Assembly: GCA_000378025.1 (NCBI GenBank)
Contig: KB899087.1
Span: 62,001 to 126,000 of the forward strand
Direction of reading: 5' to 3'
Length of the DNA: 64,000 nt
Source: Xanthobacteraceae bacterium 501b
GTDB lineage: Bacteria > Pseudomonadota > Alphaproteobacteria > Rhizobiales > Xanthobacteraceae
Numbering within the stretch: position 1 is the first letter of the stretch; each line of letters begins with the position of its first letter. The notes under the pieces are model-generated. The model saw only the letters and a list, made by a program, of their open reading frames with translations, was not told the origin of the DNA and made no database searches. This document shows positions 17,268 to 25,920 of this stretch, one piece after another. The position numbers and the translations under genes were made by a program.

Positions 17268-18137
17268 ATGGAAACCGCCACTGCCCGCCCGTGGCCGGAC
17301 CTGCTGCGGGCCGGCCTCGTTCATGCGCTCAATCTGGGCCTGCCGCTGCTCTTCGTGGTGGTGCCGATCCTGTCCTTCGTGGCGGTCAGCTTCTGGACGC
17401 TGGAGGAGGGGCAGATCCTGCTCATTCCGACGCTGGCGAACTACCGCGCCTTCTTCACCGAAGGTAGCTACCTCGCGGTCTATCTCCAGACCATCGCCCT
17501 CTCCTTGCAGGTGACGGCGGTCAATCTGGCGCTCGCCACCGCGATCGCCCTGTTCATCTTCCGCCGCACCCCGCGCGTGCGGTTCCTGATCCTGATGAGC
17601 TTCATGCTGCCGCTGTTCATGAGCTACATCATCAAGATCTATTCGATCCGCTCCATCCTCGGCCAGCGCGGGCTGCTGAACGAGGCGATGATGGCGCTCG
17701 GGCTGATCGACCAGCCGATCGAGGCGCTGCTGTTTTCCCGCACCGCCATCTTCATCGCGCTGGCGGTGCTGTACCTGCCCTATGCGATCCTGCCGATCTA
17801 TCTGGCGCTGGACCGCATCCCGGCGAATTATCTGGCGGCTGCCGCCGATCTCGGCGCCACGCCGGGGCAGATGTTGCGCGACGTGGTGCTGCCGCTCGGC
17901 CGGCCGGGCATGGCGGCGGGAGCGGTGTTCACCTTCATCCTCACCTTCGGCGATTTCGTGACGCCGCAAATGGTGGGCGGCATCCAGGGCTTCACCTTCG
18001 GGCGCATCGTGTTCAGCCAGTTCGGCCTCGCGCTCAACTGGCCGCTCGGCTCGGCGCTGGCCGTCATCCTGCTGGCGACGACCCTGCTGGCGGTGGCGCT
18101 GGCCGGCCTCCTTCTCCGGCGGGAGCATGTGCGATGA
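17268..18137 (+). CDS. ABC importer permease, PotB type
   Basis: A 289-residue inner-membrane permease with six predicted helices. It shows the family-typical FMLPLFMSYIIKIYSIRSI segment and the EAA loop (AAAADLGATPGQMLRDVVLPL) that docks on the ATPase. ATG 17268 is preceded by an excellent GAGGGAGGG; an in-frame GTG at 17253 lies within the upstream stop. It pairs with the next permease, with which it overlaps by ATGA, as a heterodimer. Confidence 0.88.
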   Translation: METATARPWPDLLRAGLVHALNLGLPLLFVVVPILSFVAVSFWTLEEGQILLIPTLANYRAFFTEGSYLAVYLQTIALSLQVTAVNLALATAIALFIFRRTPRVRFLILMSFMLPLFMSYIIKIYSIRSILGQRGLLNEAMMALGLIDQPIEALLFSRTAIFIALAVLYLPYAILPIYLALDRIPANYLAAAADLGATPGQMLRDVVLPLGRPGMAAGAVFTFILTFGDFVTPQMVGGIQGFTFGRIVFSQFGLALNWPLGSALAVILLATTLLAVALAGLLLRREHVR

Positions 18138-18931
18138 GGCACAAGGCACCGCTGATCGACGCGCTTCTCGGCCTCATTGCCGGGGTCGGCCTCGTCGCGC
18201 TCTATGCGCCGCTGCTGGCGACCGCGGCGATCTCCTTCTTCCAGGTCGTGCGGGTGCGCGGCGCGCTGGGCTTCGCGCCGTTCTCGCTCGATCCCTATGC
18301 CGCGCTGCTCGCCAATGGCGAGATTCTCGCCGCGCTCGCCACCTCGCTAGTCGTGGCGGCGGTGGCAAGCATCGCCGCGCTGGGTTTGGCGCTGATGTTC
18401 GCCTTCTACTTCGTCTCGGCGCGGCGCGGCCTCGGGCTCGCCATGCAGACCATGGTGTTCCTGCCCTTCCTGCTGCCGCCGATCATCACCGGCCTGTCGC
18501 TGCTGATCGCCTTTCGCGAGATCGATCTCGGCCGGGGGCTGGTCACCATCATCATCGCCCACATCGTCTTCATCGTGCCGGTGGTGTACCGCACGGTGTT
18601 GGTGCGCCTGCAATTGCTGGGGAGCAGCCTGACCGAGGCCTCGCTCGATCTCGGCGCCTCGCGGGTGCAGACGCTGCGCTACGTGATCCTGCCGCAGATG
18701 CGCCCGGCGCTGATTTCCGGTGTGCTTCTGGCCTTTGCCATCTCCTTCGACGAGACGCTGATCACTCTCTTCGTCGCGGGCTCGCAGACCACGCTGCCCA
18801 TCCGCCTGTGGGCGATGATGCGCGTCGGCTTCGTGCCCGAGATCAACGCCCTGGCGACGCTGATCCTCCTGTTCACCGCCGTCATCACCTTCGCCATCGG
18901 CATGCTGCAACGCGCCGGCGAGCGCGCCTGA
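18134..18931 (+). CDS. ABC importer permease, PotC type
   Basis: A 265-residue permease of the PotC family with six helices. FLLPPIITGLSLLIAF follows helix 3, and the EAA loop reads EASLDLGASRVQTLRYVILP. The segment FAISFDETLITLFVAG is typical of PotC proteins. It completes the PotDABC-like importer and is separated from the dehydratase gene by 44 bp. Confidence 0.88.
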   Translation: MRHKAPLIDALLGLIAGVGLVALYAPLLATAAISFFQVVRVRGALGFAPFSLDPYAALLANGEILAALATSLVVAAVASIAALGLALMFAFYFVSARRGLGLAMQTMVFLPFLLPPIITGLSLLIAFREIDLGRGLVTIIIAHIVFIVPVVYRTVLVRLQLLGSSLTEASLDLGASRVQTLRYVILPQMRPALISGVLLAFAISFDETLITLFVAGSQTTLPIRLWAMMRVGFVPEINALATLILLFTAVITFAIGMLQRAGERA

Positions 18932-18975
18932 CGCGCCCGCCGGACCCTCCCGCTTTCAAGAGAAGACGCTTCCCC

Positions 18976-20193
18976 ATGAAGATCGAGACGGTCGATTTCT
19001 TCTATCTGGCGATGCCCGAGATCACCACGGCGGCCGATGGCAGCCAGGATGCGCTTGTCGTGCGCGTCACCGCCGGCGGTCATGTCGGCTGGGGCGAGTG
19101 CGAGGCGGCGCCGCTGCCGTCCATCGCCGCCTTCGTCTGCCCGATGTCGCACGGCGCCTGCCAGCCGGTAGGGAGCGCGGTGCTCGGCCAGCGGCTCGAC
19201 GGGCCGCAGGACATCGCGCGCATCGCCGCGCAGGTCGACTATGACAGCATGGACCTGCTGCAGGCCGCCCATACCTGGTCCGGCATCGAAATGGCGCTGT
19301 GGGACCTGCTCGGCAAGGTGTGGGGCGAGCCGGTGTGGAAGCTGCTCGGCTATGAGCGCTCATATTCCAAGACGCCCTATGCCTCCCAACTGTTCGGCGA
19401 CACGCCGCAGGAGACGCTGGAGCGCGGCCGGCGGTCCCGCACTGAGGGCTTCCGCGCGGTGAAATTCGGCTGGGGGCCGATCGGGCGCGGCGCGCTCGGC
19501 GTGGATGTGGATCATTTCGTCGCCGCCCGCGAGGGGCTCGGCCCGGACGGCCTTCTCCTCGTCGATGTCGGCCAGGTTTTTGGCGAGGATGTCGAACGGG
19601 CGGCGGCACGGATTCCGGCACTGGAAGCCGCCCGCGCCACCTGGCTGGAGGAGCCCTTCGCCGCCAGCGCCTATGCCGAATACGCCGCGCTGGCCGCGCG
19701 CAGCACGGTGAAGATGGCGGGCGGGGAGGGGGCCCACAATTTCCACATGGCCCGCAACCTCATCGATTACGGCAATGTCGGCTTCGTGCAGATCGATTGC
19801 GGGCGCATCGGCGGCATCGGCCCGGCCAAGCGCGTGGCCGACCATGCGCGCGCCCGGGGCGTCACCTATGTCAACCACACCTTCACCTCCAACCTCGCGC
19901 TGAGCGCCTCGCTGCAGCCCTTCGCCGGCGTGGAGGAGGCCACCATCTGCGAGTTTCCGGTTGCGCTGCAGCCGCTCGCGGTGGAGTTGACCGCCAACCA
20001 CATCAAGCGCGACGGCAATGGCGAGATCGCGGCGCCCGAGGCGCCGGGTCTGGGGATCGAGATCGCCCCCGCTGCCCTGGATCGCTACCGGGTCGACGTG
20101 GAAATTTCTGTCCGCGGCCGGACGCTGTTTCGCTCACGCGCGGGACATAATCCCGGCCCTGACGGTGTGCCGGCGATGGATGCGGCATGCTGA
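18976..20193 (+). CDS. Second enolase-superfamily sugar-acid dehydratase
   Basis: A 405-residue mandelate racemase/muconate-lactonizing family protein. The N-terminal capping domain has GWGECEAAPLPS. Barrel motifs are FRAVKFGWGP (Lys region), LLVDVGQ, WLEEPFAAS and MAGGEGA for the three metal ligands. The opposite side shows FVQIDCGRIGGIG and VNHTFTSNLALSAS, with a histidine at the dyad position. It differs clearly from the dehydratase at 9130, so the island probably handles two acids or two steps. It follows the PotC gene closely and precedes the lactonase. Product and stereochemistry cannot be read from the sequence. Confidence 0.84.
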   Translation: MKIETVDFFYLAMPEITTAADGSQDALVVRVTAGGHVGWGECEAAPLPSIAAFVCPMSHGACQPVGSAVLGQRLDGPQDIARIAAQVDYDSMDLLQAAHTWSGIEMALWDLLGKVWGEPVWKLLGYERSYSKTPYASQLFGDTPQETLERGRRSRTEGFRAVKFGWGPIGRGALGVDVDHFVAAREGLGPDGLLLVDVGQVFGEDVERAAARIPALEAARATWLEEPFAASAYAEYAALAARSTVKMAGGEGAHNFHMARNLIDYGNVGFVQIDCGRIGGIGPAKRVADHARARGVTYVNHTFTSNLALSASLQPFAGVEEATICEFPVALQPLAVELTANHIKRDGNGEIAAPEAPGLGIEIAPAALDRYRVDVEISVRGRTLFRSRAGHNPGPDGVPAMDAAC

Positions 20194-20215
20194 GGCAAAA
20201 GGGGAGGGGCGGGCG

Positions 20216-21121
20216 ATGACCAGCGGATCGATCTCATCGCGCCCGACCTTTCGCGTCGCCGCTCAAACCGGGGACATGCTGGGCGAATCTCCGCTCTGGC
20301 ATCCCGTGGATGGCCACCTCTACTGGCTCGACCTGGCCGCCGCCGGCCTGCACCGCATGGACGGCGAGGGCAGGGTCGACACCCGTCGGCTCGATCGTCC
20401 GCCGCCGCTGGGCGCCATCATTGCCGGGCAAGGTTCCGGCCGCCTCGTCCTCAGCGCGTCGGACGGCCTGTGGCTGTACGACTGGGAGGGCGACAGGATG
20501 GAACCGCTCTGCCATCCCGAAGCGCGTCGCGGCGGCATCGGCTACAACGATGCCAAGGTCGACCGGTGGGGACGCCTGTGGATCGGCACGAGCGATCTCG
20601 CCGAGCGCGATCCGAGAGGGGCGCTGTGGTGTTGGGCGCCGGGATCGCCTCCCGTGCTGGCGGATACCGGCTTCACGGTGGTGAATGGACCGGCCTTCTC
20701 GCCGGACGGAAAGGTGCTCTATCTCAGCGACAGTCTTGGACGGCGGATCCTCGCCTATGACCTGGCTCCCGATGTCATGGCTGTCTGCAACCGTCGCGTT
20801 TTCGCGGAGATGGCGATCGACGAGGGATATCCCGACGGCCTGACTGTCGACGCCGACGGAGGAGTCTGGGTCGCGCACTGGGATGGTTGGCGAGTGACCC
20901 GCTTTTCGTCGGAGGGTGAACGGGTGCTCGTGATGCCGTTGCCGGTGCCGCGTGTCACCAGCGTGGCCTTTGGCGGGCAAGATCTGGCCGTTCTCTTCGC
21001 GACCAGCGCGCGGCTGGATCTTACAGGCCCCCAATTGGACGCAGCATCGCTTTCCGGCTCGCTCTTCGCCGTGCAAACGGGTTTCGTAGGGATCGCCGAG
21101 AGCACATTCAGGGTCAGCTGA
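20216..21121 (+). CDS. SMP-30/gluconolactonase-family lactonase
   Basis: A 301-residue six-bladed beta-propeller hydrolase of the regucalcin type. The metal-binding glutamate lies in LGESPLWHPVDG (about residue 25). The asparagine is in GYNDAKVDRWGRLWIGT, the second asparagine in VVNGPAFSPDG, and the aspartate in YPDGLTVDADGGVWVAHW. It would open the sugar lactone made by a sugar dehydrogenase, feeding the adjacent dehydratase. ATG 20216 has a strong GGGGAGGGG site. It is the last gene of the PotDABC-like operon and converges with the SDR at 21219. The specific lactone is unknown. Confidence 0.88.
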   Translation: MTSGSISSRPTFRVAAQTGDMLGESPLWHPVDGHLYWLDLAAAGLHRMDGEGRVDTRRLDRPPPLGAIIAGQGSGRLVLSASDGLWLYDWEGDRMEPLCHPEARRGGIGYNDAKVDRWGRLWIGTSDLAERDPRGALWCWAPGSPPVLADTGFTVVNGPAFSPDGKVLYLSDSLGRRILAYDLAPDVMAVCNRRVFAEMAIDEGYPDGLTVDADGGVWVAHWDGWRVTRFSSEGERVLVMPLPVPRVTSVAFGGQDLAVLFATSARLDLTGPQLDAASLSGSLFAVQTGFVGIAESTFRVS

Positions 21122-21218
21122 AAGTCCAGCCTTGCTGCCGGTGATCCTCACCGACGACAAAAACAGCCCCGGGATGTCGCACGGGGTCGGGTGACCAACC
21201 GGTGCCACTGGCCAGACA

Positions 21219-21986
21219 CTACCAGCAGACGAAGCCGCCATCGACGATGAGATCAATCCCGGTGACGAAGGACGACGCCTTCGACGCGAGGAACACGGCC
21301 GGCCCGATCATCTCGTCCGAACTGGCGATGCGCTGCATCGGCGTGTCGCGGCGGAAGACTTCCAGATGGTCGGCAACCTCGCTGCGGTCGTTCATGGGTG
21401 TGAAGGTGTAGCCAGGACTGATGACGTTGACCCGGATCCCCCTGTCCGACCACTCCATGGCGAGGCTCTTGGACAGCTGGATCACCGCGGCTTTTGACGA
21501 ATTATAGTGCACCTGGGTGATGCCGCGATTGACGATGGTGCCGGAAATCGACGCGATGTTGATGATCGTGCCGCGCCGCCGTGGCAGCATCACCGCCCCC
21601 TCCGCCTGGCAGGACAGGAAGACGCCTGTGGCGTTGACCGCGTAAAGCGCATTCCATTGGTCCAGCGACAGCGTCTCGGCCGGTTCGGCATTGGCGACGC
21701 CGGCATTGTTGACGGCAATGTCGAGCGGGCCGAGCTCGCGCTCCACCCGGGCGATGGCGGCGTCCAGCTCGGCCTTGCCGGTCACGTCGCCTTCCGTCAC
21801 CAGGGCCCGCCGCCCCTTCGCCACGATGGCATGGGCCGTCTCCTCCAGGGCCGCCCGCTTGTGCCGGCGGCCAAAGCAGGCGACATCCGCCCCCGCCTCG
21901 GCAAGGCCAATGGCAATCGAGCGGCCAATGCCGCTGCCCGCGCCGGTGACAAAGGCAATCTGCCCGGTAAGGTCGAAAAGGGTCAT
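21219..21986 (-). CDS. SDR-family polyol/ketose dehydrogenase
   Basis: A 255-residue classical SDR: TGAGSGIG at residues 14-21, NNAG, NIASISG, active site YNSSK, C-terminal VTGIDLIVDGG. Such enzymes in kinase/aldolase operons usually interconvert polyols and ketoses. It is the last gene of the long minus-strand operon running down from the binding protein at 30702, 38 bp below the DhaK-DhaL gene. AGGAGAAATCTC precedes ATG 21986. The substrate is not identifiable. Confidence 0.85.
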   Translation of the reverse strand: MTLFDLTGQIAFVTGAGSGIGRSIAIGLAEAGADVACFGRRHKRAALEETAHAIVAKGRRALVTEGDVTGKAELDAAIARVERELGPLDIAVNNAGVANAEPAETLSLDQWNALYAVNATGVFLSCQAEGAVMLPRRRGTIINIASISGTIVNRGITQVHYNSSKAAVIQLSKSLAMEWSDRGIRVNVISPGYTFTPMNDRSEVADHLEVFRRDTPMQRIASSDEMIGPAVFLASKASSFVTGIDLIVDGGFVCW

Positions 21987-22024
21987 GAGATTTCTCCTGT
22001 CGATGCTCTGCCGCGCGAGCGGTC

Positions 22025-23719
22025 CTATTCAGCGGTGACGTCTGCCAGGGCGCGCAGCCAGAGCGCGACCGCGACCGCGCCGCCATCCTCAATGCCGAGG
22101 GCCCGCTGTCCGAGATAGCTGGCCCGTCCGAGCTTCGGCGTCATCTGCGCTGTGGCGGCGGCTCCCTGCTCGGCGGCACGGGCGGCGGCGGCGAGAGCCT
22201 CGGCGAAGGAGCCCCCCGCCGCAGCGCCATCCGTGAGAGCACGGGCGGCGGGAAACAACGCGTCGAGCATGGTGCGGTCGCCTTCGCTGCCGCCACCAAG
22301 CTCGGCGACCGCCGCCACGCCGGCGGCAAAGGCTTCCGCCGCGTCGATCGGGCCGGCCGTGCCGGCGCCCAGCCGACGGGCGGCACGCAGCAGCCCGGTT
22401 GCGTAGAATGGGCCGGAACTGCCCCCGATCGCCTTGCGGAAGGCATTGCCGATGGCGGCGAGTGCCTCCGCCGGGCCATGCCAGGCGGCATCGGGCAATG
22501 CACGAACGGCGGCGGCACCACGGGCAAGGCTGGCACCGAGATCGCCATCACCCGCGCGGGCGTCGAGCTCGGTCAACTGTTGTTCGGCCGCCTCCAGCGC
22601 GGCAGCCGCAGCGAGCACCGCCGAGCGGAATGCGCGCATTTGCCCCGTCAACGGCCCGCCGGGCATTTCCATCCGGGGCGCCGGGGCGGCCGGCACCGCC
22701 GGGAGAGAGTTGAGCAGGCCGCAGCCCGGCCAGGCGGGAGCGGCGGTCGGGGCGTCGAGCAGGGCCAGCCGCGCATCGTCCACCTTCATCAGCGAGAGCG
22801 AGCAGCCGCGCATGTCGAGCGCGGAGAGGAGCGTGCCCCGCCAGGCTCGCTCGACCTCCAGCCCGCGCGCGCGAAGCTGTGCCAGCGCGGCGCCGGCCAC
22901 GATGTCCAGCTCCATCGGTGGGGTCCCGCCGAGGCCATTGACCAGCAGCACGCAGCGCTCCCCGCCGGCAAGGCCGAGATCGTCGATAATGGCGGAGAGC
23001 ATGGTGCTCACCAAAGCGTCCACCGGCTGCATCGGGCCGCGACGCACCCCGGCCTCCCCATGAATGCCGAGCCCCAGCTCGATCTCGTCGGCGCCCAGCG
23101 CGAAGCCCGCCTTGCCGGCTGCCGGCACGATGCAGGGTTCGAGGGCAATGCCCATGGAGCCGAGTTCATCCGACGCGGCGCGGGCAAGGCTGGCGACGGC
23201 CGCCAGCGGCAGTCCGCGCTGCGCGGCCGCGCCGGCAATCTTGTGAACCAGCACGGTGCCGGCAATGCCACGCCGGCGGGCCTTGGCAACGGTGTCGCGC
23301 AGCGCGACGTCGTCCGCCACCACCACGACCTCCATAGGCGTGCCCGCGCTACGCGCCATCTCGGCCGCGAGGCCGAAATTCAGCCGATCGCCCGTATAGT
23401 TCTTTACGATGAGCAGGGCGCCGGCGGGGCCGACGACCGCCTCGATCGCGGCCAGCACGGCGTCCGTGCTGGGGGACGTGAAGACATCCCCGGCCACGGC
23501 GGCGGTGAGCATGCCATCACCGACATAGCCGGCATGGGCGGGCTCGTGTCCACTGCCGCCTCCCGACAGCACGGCCACTGGGCGGGCGGGCGGCGCCGGC
23601 AGCGGATGGCGAACCACCACGTTCTCCGTGGCGAGCAGCGCCTGGTTGGGGGACAGGGCAACCGCGCCCCTCAGCATTTCGGGAACGACGGTGCGGGAAT
23701 CGTTGATCAGCTTTTTCAT
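22025..23719 (-). CDS. DhaK-DhaL fusion kinase (dihydroxyacetone/triose/erythrulose kinase)
   Basis: A 564-residue ATP-dependent kinase of the dihydroxyacetone kinase family. The DhaK domain (about 1-330) has GGGSGHEPAHAG and a GIHGEAG motif whose histidine covalently binds the ketone substrate. After a short Pro-rich linker, the DhaL nucleotide-binding domain (about 350-564) shows DARAGDGDLGASL with metal-binding aspartates, and GGSSGPFYATGL. The fusion type uses ATP directly, not PEP. Related enzymes phosphorylate dihydroxyacetone, glyceraldehyde or D/L-erythrulose. Its stop/start overlap with the FGGY kinase (ATGA) suggests sequential steps of one pathway. The substrate choice is inference. 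Confidence 0.88.
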   Translation of the reverse strand: MKKLINDSRTVVPEMLRGAVALSPNQALLATENVVVRHPLPAPPARPVAVLSGGGSGHEPAHAGYVGDGMLTAAVAGDVFTSPSTDAVLAAIEAVVGPAGALLIVKNYTGDRLNFGLAAEMARSAGTPMEVVVVADDVALRDTVAKARRRGIAGTVLVHKIAGAAAQRGLPLAAVASLARAASDELGSMGIALEPCIVPAAGKAGFALGADEIELGLGIHGEAGVRRGPMQPVDALVSTMLSAIIDDLGLAGGERCVLLVNGLGGTPPMELDIVAGAALAQLRARGLEVERAWRGTLLSALDMRGCSLSLMKVDDARLALLDAPTAAPAWPGCGLLNSLPAVPAAPAPRMEMPGGPLTGQMRAFRSAVLAAAAALEAAEQQLTELDARAGDGDLGASLARGAAAVRALPDAAWHGPAEALAAIGNAFRKAIGGSSGPFYATGLLRAARRLGAGTAGPIDAAEAFAAGVAAVAELGGGSEGDRTMLDALFPAARALTDGAAAGGSFAEALAAAARAAEQGAAATAQMTPKLGRASYLGQRALGIEDGGAVAVALWLRALADVTAE

Positions 23720-25068
23720 GAAGGTATCGTCACTTGGCGTGAAAAGGCGGGGGCACGGGTCGGCATGGCCTGCGACCAGGCCTCATAGGCATCGGCCCAA
23801 TCGGGAAGCGGATCGACGGTGGTGAGGCGGGTGCGCGCGTCGAAATCGACCGGCAGCCCGGCGCCGTCGGCGGCCAGCAGCGCGGCACCGATGGCGGTCA
23901 GTTCAGGCTCATCGACCACGTGAAGACGGCAGCCGAGCACGCTGGCCCGCAGTTCCATGAACGCCCGGGAGCGCGACCAGCCGCCCGTGGCGTAGATCGG
24001 CCCAGCCGGGACGCCGAGTGCCTCCATCGCACGGAACATCTGCCGCGCGGCAAGGCTCGCCTCCTCCAGCCGGTGGCGCACCCGGTCGCCGGTCCGTGGC
24101 GGCCCCGGCAGGCGGGCCGCCGCGAGGGCGGATGTCAGCGCGGCACGCGAAAGCGCGTCTGGCGCCAGATGGGCGGCCAGCTCGAACACGCCCAGGCAGG
24201 CGAGGCCGGCCCCCGCCGCCACGGGTACGGAGAGGGCGAGAGGCGGATGCAGCCCCGGTGCCGGCATCCGTTCCGTCTCGCCATAGACCACATTGGCCGT
24301 GCCCAGTGAGTCGATCCGGGCGCTGGGAACACCGCGCCGAATGGCAGCGGCGGCCACCGGGTGATCGTGGCCGCCCGCCACGACCAGCGTTTGTGCATTG
24401 GCCGCGCCACTGCTGCGCAGAGCGCCGCCCGTCACGGTGCCGATGACGGTGCCAGCGTCGCGCAGCGGCGGCAGCGGCGGGGCGCCGGCTGCCGCCAGCA
24501 ACTCCTCGATCCATGCGCGGGCAAACACGTCATAGGCGGCAGTGCGCGCCGCCAGCGTGCTGCTCATGAACGGCACCCCGCACCAGCTTATGGCGGGATA
24601 GTCGGTCAGGGCCGCCCAGCTTGTGGCCCGGCTCAGCATTTCCGGTGCGTTCCGGCGCAGCCAGAGCCATTTCGCCAGTGTCCGGTCCGGGCCGATGGCA
24701 AGACCGATCCGGCCATCGGCGGCGGGATGGCGCGCCAGTTCCGCAGCCTCCCGGCTGGCCCGGGCGTCGAACCAGGGCAGCGCCGGGCCGGTGGGGCGCA
24801 GATGCGCGTCCAGCCCGATGCCGTCCTCGCCAATGCCGGTGGCGGCGAGGGCGCGCAGCGCCTGCCCGCCGCCCGCGGCCCGCCAGCCCTCGATAACCAG
24901 CGCCTCCACCGCGTCGAGCAGAAGCTCGGCATCGGTGGCGGGCCCGCCGCGAAAATCGAGGCGCGGCGTCGGGATCGCACGGCTCCACAGGCAGGCGCCG
25001 TTCTGGTCCATCAGCACCACCTTGAGATTGGTGGTGCCGATATCGATGCCGCACACATGTCCCGTCAT
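23716..25068 (-). CDS. FGGY-family carbohydrate kinase
   Basis: A 450-residue sugar kinase of the FGGY/hexokinase-actin fold. The phosphate-1 loop is GIDIGTTNLKVV (residues 7-18). GIGEDGIGLD and a catalytic-region PWFDARAS follow. The C-terminal domain has GGHDHPVAAA, SLGTANVVYG and ATGGWSRSRAF, and ends with the helix TAIGAALLA. It probably phosphorylates a ketose (xylulokinase/ribulokinase/LsrK-like). Coupled to the DhaK-DhaL gene and 37 bp below the DhnA-type aldolase gene, it may make the ketose-phosphate that the aldolase cleaves. The sugar cannot be named from sequence. Confidence 0.88.
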   Translation of the reverse strand: MTGHVCGIDIGTTNLKVVLMDQNGACLWSRAIPTPRLDFRGGPATDAELLLDAVEALVIEGWRAAGGGQALRALAATGIGEDGIGLDAHLRPTGPALPWFDARASREAAELARHPAADGRIGLAIGPDRTLAKWLWLRRNAPEMLSRATSWAALTDYPAISWCGVPFMSSTLAARTAAYDVFARAWIEELLAAAGAPPLPPLRDAGTVIGTVTGGALRSSGAANAQTLVVAGGHDHPVAAAAIRRGVPSARIDSLGTANVVYGETERMPAPGLHPPLALSVPVAAGAGLACLGVFELAAHLAPDALSRAALTSALAAARLPGPPRTGDRVRHRLEEASLAARQMFRAMEALGVPAGPIYATGGWSRSRAFMELRASVLGCRLHVVDEPELTAIGAALLAADGAGLPVDFDARTRLTTVDPLPDWADAYEAWSQAMPTRAPAFSRQVTIPS

Positions 25069-25105
25069 GGCGGGTCTCCTCGACCGGCGGCCGGCATCGC
25101 CTGGT

Positions 25106-25900
25106 TCACCAGCGCCGGGAGAAGCTGGTGCGGGTGATGCGCGCCATCTCGGCGATCACCTGCGCGGCCTCTTCGGGGGGACGCTGCCACACCTTGCGGC
25201 CGACCACCACGCCCTGCGCGCCGGCCTCGATGGCGTCCTTCACGTCGCGCAGCGTCGAGGCACTGTCGCCGGAAAGCGGGCCACCGGCCACAACCACGGG
25301 AATGTCCAGCTCGGCGCACAGCTTCGCGGTGGCGTCCGGGCCGGGGAAGGTGATCTTGATGATGTCGGCGCCCAGATCATAGCCGACGCGCGCCACTTCC
25401 AGCTCCTTCTCGATGATTTCGGGCGAGCGCGGCGTGTTGAGGAACACCGGTTCCACCATGACCGGCATGTGCCATTTGGCGGCCTCGGAGACCACGGTAC
25501 CAATGCGCTGGCAGTAGCGGACCTTCTCCTCGTCGACGACATTCCACGGCAGAAGTAGCTTCACGCAGTCGACGCCCATACGCACCGCGTCCTCGACGCT
25601 GGCGACGAGGCAGCCCGTGCCGGTTTCCGGCGCCGAGGTCGGCCAGAAGGCGTCGATGGCAAGGATCCGCGACAGGGCGGGCGCGCGGGCGAGATCGACC
25701 TCGCTGGCCTTGACGATGCCGGTGCTGACCATGAAGCCGGTGATGTCCTCCGGGAGGAAGCGACGCATCACCTCCACCGGCGCTTCCAGTGCCGGCACCC
25801 GGCCCCAGACCAGGCCATGGTCGATCGGCACCACCAAAGCGGCGCGGTCCTCGCGGAAGATGCGGTTCATCCGGTAGCTGGTTGAATAGCGGTTAGCCAC
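25106..25900 (-). CDS. DhnA/LsrF-type class I aldolase
   Basis: A 264-residue TIM-barrel protein of the DeoC/FbaB/DhnA/LsrF family. Key segments are LVVPIDHGLVWG (the family-typical DHG after strand 1) and GADIIKITFPG, whose lysine is expected to form the Schiff base. The phosphate-binding end comprises PVVVAGGPLSGD and GAQGVVVGRKVWQ. Members cleave ketose 1-phosphates or act on phosphorylated autoinducer-2. Between a kinase gene and an alcohol dehydrogenase gene, it most likely yields DHAP plus an aldehyde. GGAGACGACC precedes ATG 25900. Confidence 0.86.
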   Translation of the reverse strand: MANRYSTSYRMNRIFREDRAALVVPIDHGLVWGRVPALEAPVEVMRRFLPEDITGFMVSTGIVKASEVDLARAPALSRILAIDAFWPTSAPETGTGCLVASVEDAVRMGVDCVKLLLPWNVVDEEKVRYCQRIGTVVSEAAKWHMPVMVEPVFLNTPRSPEIIEKELEVARVGYDLGADIIKITFPGPDATAKLCAELDIPVVVAGGPLSGDSASTLRDVKDAIEAGAQGVVVGRKVWQRPPEEAAQVIAEMARITRTSFSRRW

Positions 25901-25920
25901 GGTCGTCTCCTGTTTAAAGA

